From contig DNJG01000022.1 in NCBI GenBank assembly GCA_003489165.1, positions 1 through 8,441 on the forward strand: a DNA stretch of 8,441 bases, given 5' to 3'. This document shows, one piece after another, positions 5,744 through 8,441 of the stretch. The notes below the pieces were generated by a model. The model was not told the DNA's origin. It did not search any database and was given only the letters and a program-made list of their open reading frames with translations. Each line of letters opens with the position of its first letter. Position 1 is the first letter of the stretch. The stretch comes from Nitrospinota bacterium. GTDB lineage: Bacteria > Nitrospinota > Nitrospinia > UBA9942. The position numbers and the translations under genes were made by a program.

Positions 5744-5896
5744 AACAAGTTATTATACAGTTTCTGTCTTTTACCAAAACAAAACCTGAAACGCAAGGGA
5801 AAAAAATAAAATATTTACAAAAACCACGAAACCATATAGATTGTTTCAGGCTAACATTACTTTTAGCATGATATACAGAAAAGAGGATATTTCTGC
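5744..5896 (-). other. presumed attI region between intI and the cassette array
   Basis: The stretch lies between the start codon of the broken integrase gene and the first cassette, exactly where attI is found in integrons. The junction GTT is at 5746-5744. Apart from a TATAAT box, the remaining AT-rich sequence shows no gene and no attI similarity I can recognise; attI sequences are specific to each integrase. The label rests on position. Confidence 0.45.
5752..5780 (-). promoter_or_regulatory. candidate cassette promoter (Pc)
   Basis: A perfect TATAAT on the minus strand (5757-5752) has a weak GTTTTG 17 bases upstream (5780-5775). Predicted transcription begins at about 5745, at the GTT junction, and would run through element copy 3 into the lipoprotein gene. 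Integrons commonly carry such a promoter near attI. The poor -35 box limits confidence. Confidence 0.4.
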
Positions 5897-6343
5897 ATGA
5901 TTAATATCCCGAATGAATTGTGGTCAAAATATGGAACGATTTTGACTAAGAAAACTATTCCTGGTTCATTTCATAATCATTATAAAAAATGGCTGTGATA
6001 CTACCTTGACTGCTGCCATAAATATAAATAACCTGTAATAGGAAAGTCTTTCCAAAAAGTCAAAGGAAGAACACAAATTACACGAATTAACGAATATCAC
6101 GAATATTCCCCCCTGACAAGCTTACAAAGGGGGGAAAGGGGAGGAGTTGTGAGTGGTGTTTATTTGTGTCCTTCGTCCATTCGTGTTCAAGTTTTTCCTT
6201 TTTTGGTTGTGGCTACGCCACGCTGTGATATCCGCACCATACAGGAATTACTGGGACATAGTGATGTCCGGACGACCATGATATATACTCACACAATCAG
6301 GAGCCAGACCATTAAAGAGGTCAAAAGTCCTCTCGATTTCTGA
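5897..6343 (+). pseudogene. intI: broken integron integrase (tyrosine recombinase)
   Basis: An N-terminal remnant starts at ATG 5897 with AGAGGAT upstream. It runs MINIPNELWSKYG, then HNHYKKWL, stop, YYLDCCHKYK, stop; the string KKWL-R-YYLDFCHKY is typical of IntI N-termini. The first stop (TGA, 5996-5998) looks like a CGA-to-TGA change, and the second is TAA at 6029-6031. After roughly 6070 the reading gives way to a repeat block. From about 6209 the C-terminus resumes: CDIRTIQELLGHSDVRTTMIYTH and then VKSPLDF before the stop. It keeps the LLGH box and the nucleophilic Tyr of MIYTH. The tail VKSPLD distinguishes IntI from XerC/D. About two thirds of a normal integrase of roughly 320 residues is missing, including the catalytic Arg and the HxxR box, so it cannot be active. 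It is transcribed away from the cassettes, as expected. Confidence 0.88.
6070..6191. repeat. inverted repeat block inside the integrase pseudogene
   Basis: ACGAAT-type units (6070-6105) and their inverted counterpart (6161-6191, TTTGTGTCCTTCGTCCATTC then GTGTTCAAG) flank a CCCCCC...GGGGGG inverted repeat (6108-6113 and 6129-6134). Together they replace the middle of intI. The right part matches, in opposite orientation, the repeat at 2442-2480. It encodes nothing recognisable. Confidence 0.65.
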
Positions 6344-6387
6344 CGAAACACATATAAACTTTCGGTTCACAAAGAAACATGAAAATC

Positions 6388-6421
6388 CCCCTCACCCTAC
6401 CCTCTCCCATAAAGGGAGAGG
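6388..6421. repeat. short intergenic palindromic repeat
   Basis: The sequence CCCCTCACCCTACCCTCTCC is followed by ATAAA and GGGAGAGG. It forms a perfect 8-bp hairpin CCTCTCCC/GGGAGAGG (6401-6408 with 6414-6421). Neither strand has a T-tract after the stem, so it is not a convincing intrinsic terminator. Similar CCCCTCACCCT repeats are widespread in environmental genomes. Confidence 0.55.
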
Positions 6422-6453
6422 AAATAATAATAGAAACATGGCTTGTATAGTAG

Positions 6454-6459
6454 TATAAT
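6454..6459 (+). promoter_or_regulatory. candidate -10 box for glgP
   Basis: A perfect TATAAT lies 26 bases upstream of the glgP start. No clear -35 hexamer is found at normal spacing. The predicted start near 6466 gives a short leader that contains GAGAGG. Confidence 0.35.
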
Positions 6460-6485
6460 CCTCATTAAATTTTGAGAGGTTATAT

Positions 6486-8441
6486 ATGGAAAACCATAAA
6501 AGGGATGAACAAAAAATTGAGAAGTTGAAATCAACGGTCAAGGGCTATATTGAACACCATCTTGGCAAGGACTGTGAGAGGGCTGGCATTTTTGATAATT
6601 ATATCGGCATTGCCTATGCCGTCAGGGATAGGCTTATAGAGAGGTGGCTTTCAACCCAGCGGTCATATTACAAGAGAAGTGTTAAGAGGGTTTACTATCT
6701 CTCTCTTGAATTCCTTGTCGGCAGAACCCTCGGCAACAGTATGGTAAATCTTGGGATTGATAATGATTGCACAAAAGCCTTGGAGAATATGGGTTGCAAG
6801 ATGGAAGATATATGGGAGGCAGAATGGGATGCCGGACTGGGCAACGGCGGTCTTGGCAGACTTGCTGCCTGTTTTCTTGATTCTCTTGCTACGCTTGGAA
6901 TTCCGTCCTATGGATACGGTATAAGGTATGAGTATGGATTATTTTATCAGAGAATCAAGGACGGTTATCAGGTTGAGACACCTGATAACTGGCTCAGATA
7001 CGGAAACCCATGGGAGATAGACCGTCCCGGGCATCTCTTCCCTGTCCATTATTATGGAAGAGTAAACCAATATATAGACTCACAGGGGATATTCAGAAAC
7101 GAATGGGTTGATACCGAAGAGGTCATGGCGATGGCTTGCGATACACCTGTACCCGGATATAAAAATGATAATGTAATAAACATGAGGCTCTGGACTGCAA
7201 AATCTTCAAGGGATTTTGATTTAACCTTTTTTAACAGCGGCAATTATATTCAGGCAGTTGAAACCAAGGCGAAATCAGAAAGCATTTCAAAGGTCCTCTA
7301 TCCAGCAGACCATATCAAGGAGGGAAGGCTCTTGAGGCTGAAACAGCAGTACTTCTTTGTTTCTGCGACATTTCAGGATATTTTAAGAAGGTATAAAAAA
7401 GAGGAGACCAGCTTTGACAATTTTACAAAGAGAGTGGCTGTCCAATTGAATGACACACACCCTGCCATTGCCATACCTGAATTTATGAGAATCTTACTGG
7501 ATTTTGAAGGGCTTCCATGGGAAAAGGCATGGGAGATTACGGTAGGGACATTTGCCTATACAAATCATACTATCATGCCTGAGGCGCTTGAAAAATGGCC
7601 AGTTTCCATATTTGAAAATCTCCTTCCAAGACATATCCAGATAATCTATGAGATTAACAGGAGATTTTTAGAAGAGGTCAACTGGCGGTTTCCGGGTGAC
7701 TTAGAAAAGAGAAAGAAAATGTCATTAATTGAGGAGGGGGATGAAAAATTTATAAGGATGGCAAACCTTGCTATTGTGGGAAGTCATTCAACAAACGGTG
7801 TTTCCGGGCTTCATACAGAGATAATCAAAAACCAGACATTTAAAGATTTTTATGATATGTTCCCGGAAAGATTCAATAATAAGACAAACGGCATAACACC
7901 AAGAAGATGGCTTAAAAAGGCAAATCCTCTTTTATCCGACCTTATCACAGAAAAAATCGGTGATGGATGGGTTACAAACCTTGATGAATTAAAAAAGCTC
8001 GCCCCATTGGCAGAAGACAAAAAATTCAGGGAAAAATGGATGGAGGTCAAGAGGGAAAATAAGAAGACGCTTGCAGCTTATATACTTAAGAGACACAATA
8101 TAACGGTTGACGCAGAATCTATGTTTGATGTCCAGATTAAGAGAATGCACGAATATAAGAGACAGCTTTTGAATGTCCTCCATGTAATAACCCTCTATAG
8201 TAGAATTAAAAACAAAAAGGATGTGGCTCCCCGTACTGTTATATTTGCCGGAAAGGCAGCCCCTGCATACTGGATGGCAAAACTTATTATCAAGCTTATC
8301 CACTCTGTTGCAGAAGTCATTAACCACAGTAAAATAGTAGATAATAGATTAAAAATAGTTTTCATGAACAATTACAATGTCTCTCTTGCAGAAAAAATAA
8401 TACCTGCTGCTGATTTGTCAGAGCAGATTTCAACTGCCGGG
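6486..8441 (+). CDS. glgP: glycogen/starch (alpha-glucan) phosphorylase, 3' end outside the window
   Basis: The first 652 codons are open to the window edge; bacterial members have about 800-850 residues. The enzyme splits terminal alpha-1,4-glucose units from glycogen with phosphate, giving glucose-1-phosphate in the cytoplasm. Visible landmarks are GLGNGGLGRLAACFLDSLA (117-135), the LNDTHPAIAIPE loop (321-332), TNHTIMPEALE with the active-site His (359-369), TNGVSGLH (436-443), NNKTNGITPRRWL (464-476), and KRMHEYKRQ (552-560), whose Arg and Lys correspond to the phosphate-binding pair. AGKAAPAYWMAK (588-599) is also present. The lysine that carries pyridoxal phosphate lies beyond the edge. 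The start ATG has GAGAGG (6474-6479) six bases upstream. The short N-terminus lacks the allosteric extension of eukaryotic enzymes. It belongs to the resident genome and is divergent from the cassettes. Confidence 0.96.
   Translation, partial: MENHKRDEQKIEKLKSTVKGYIEHHLGKDCERAGIFDNYIGIAYAVRDRLIERWLSTQRSYYKRSVKRVYYLSLEFLVGRTLGNSMVNLGIDNDCTKALENMGCKMEDIWEAEWDAGLGNGGLGRLAACFLDSLATLGIPSYGYGIRYEYGLFYQRIKDGYQVETPDNWLRYGNPWEIDRPGHLFPVHYYGRVNQYIDSQGIFRNEWVDTEEVMAMACDTPVPGYKNDNVINMRLWTAKSSRDFDLTFFNSGNYIQAVETKAKSESISKVLYPADHIKEGRLLRLKQQYFFVSATFQDILRRYKKEETSFDNFTKRVAVQLNDTHPAIAIPEFMRILLDFEGLPWEKAWEITVGTFAYTNHTIMPEALEKWPVSIFENLLPRHIQIIYEINRRFLEEVNWRFPGDLEKRKKMSLIEEGDEKFIRMANLAIVGSHSTNGVSGLHTEIIKNQTFKDFYDMFPERFNNKTNGITPRRWLKKANPLLSDLITEKIGDGWVTNLDELKKLAPLAEDKKFREKWMEVKRENKKTLAAYILKRHNITVDAESMFDVQIKRMHEYKRQLLNVLHVITLYSRIKNKKDVAPRTVIFAGKAAPAYWMAKLIIKLIHSVAEVINHSKIVDNRLKIVFMNNYNVSLAEKIIPAADLSEQISTAG

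Noticed and set aside
2927..5746. Element copies as ordinary insertion sequences
   Set aside because: They are too short to encode a transposase, and the only possible target duplication is TT; a non-autonomous or recombinase-made origin remains open.
5592..5871. Open reading frames across element copy 3 (61, 64 and 88 residues)
   Set aside because: They read through the inverted repeats in several frames with no ribosome binding site and no family match.
6149..6343. 64-residue plus-strand ORF as a stand-alone gene
   Set aside because: Only its last 40-odd residues are meaningful and they are the C-terminus of the integrase; the first part is repeat DNA.
7052..8327. Minus-strand ORFs opposite glgP
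   Set aside because: They are antisense shadows of a strongly conserved coding frame.
6486..8441. Truncated glycogen phosphorylase as a pseudogene
   Set aside because: The frame is intact to the last base of the window; it is cut only by the window edge.

Overview
The window looks like part of the chromosome of an uncultured or environmental bacterium. Most genes are AT-rich, use many AGG and ATA codons, and several start at GTG or TTG. Short intergenic repeats of the 'CACGAATTACACGAA' and 'CCCCTCACCCT...' kind are present; such repeats are common in genomes from sediment and groundwater lineages. A Nitrospirota- or Deltaproteobacteria-like host is a guess from style, not a demonstrated assignment. 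Layout from left to right: a secreted TPR-repeat protein (44-679, minus), a RelE/ParE-type toxin-antitoxin pair (752-1276, minus), a DUF401 integral membrane permease-like protein (1369-2391, minus), a decayed integron (about 2540-6343), and the start of a glycogen phosphorylase gene (6486 to the window edge, plus). The central finding is the integron, which can be recognised from three independent signals. First, a broken integron integrase gene (intI pseudogene, 5897-6343, plus) keeps an IntI-like N-terminus and a C-terminus with the LLGH box, the catalytic MIYTH tyrosine and the VKSPLD tail. It has two in-frame stops, and a repeat block replaces its middle. Second, on the other side of the presumed attI, three gene cassettes are read in the opposite direction: a lipoprotein, a 537-residue multi-span membrane protein, and a DUF2442 protein. 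Third, two attC recombination sites with RYYYAAC...GTT cores and the usual extrahelical bases lie directly after the first two cassette genes. At each of the three integron junctions (the attI side and both attC sites) the core GTT is followed not by the next cassette but by a 123-128 bp structured element. The three copies share one architecture: a CTCCCTTCGCTTCGC-type hairpin, then an outer stem of 16-18 bp enclosing a long middle hairpin and a GCCCC/GGGGC hairpin. Stem sequences differ between copies, yet both arms change together, so structure is conserved more than sequence. Removing the elements with one copy of a flanking TT restores plausible GTTRRRY-like cassette junctions. The right arm plus flank of each element also looks like the right half of an attC site, with ATT in place of the obligatory GTT. 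These features suggest either a non-autonomous element that targets integron cores or a gene-less, attC-derived mini-cassette. No mobilising enzyme is visible in the window. The genes outside the integron form no obvious pathway together. The toxin-antitoxin pair is a two-gene operon. The TPR and DUF401 genes each have a -10 box placed so that transcription would begin at or next to the start codon, which suggests leaderless mRNAs.
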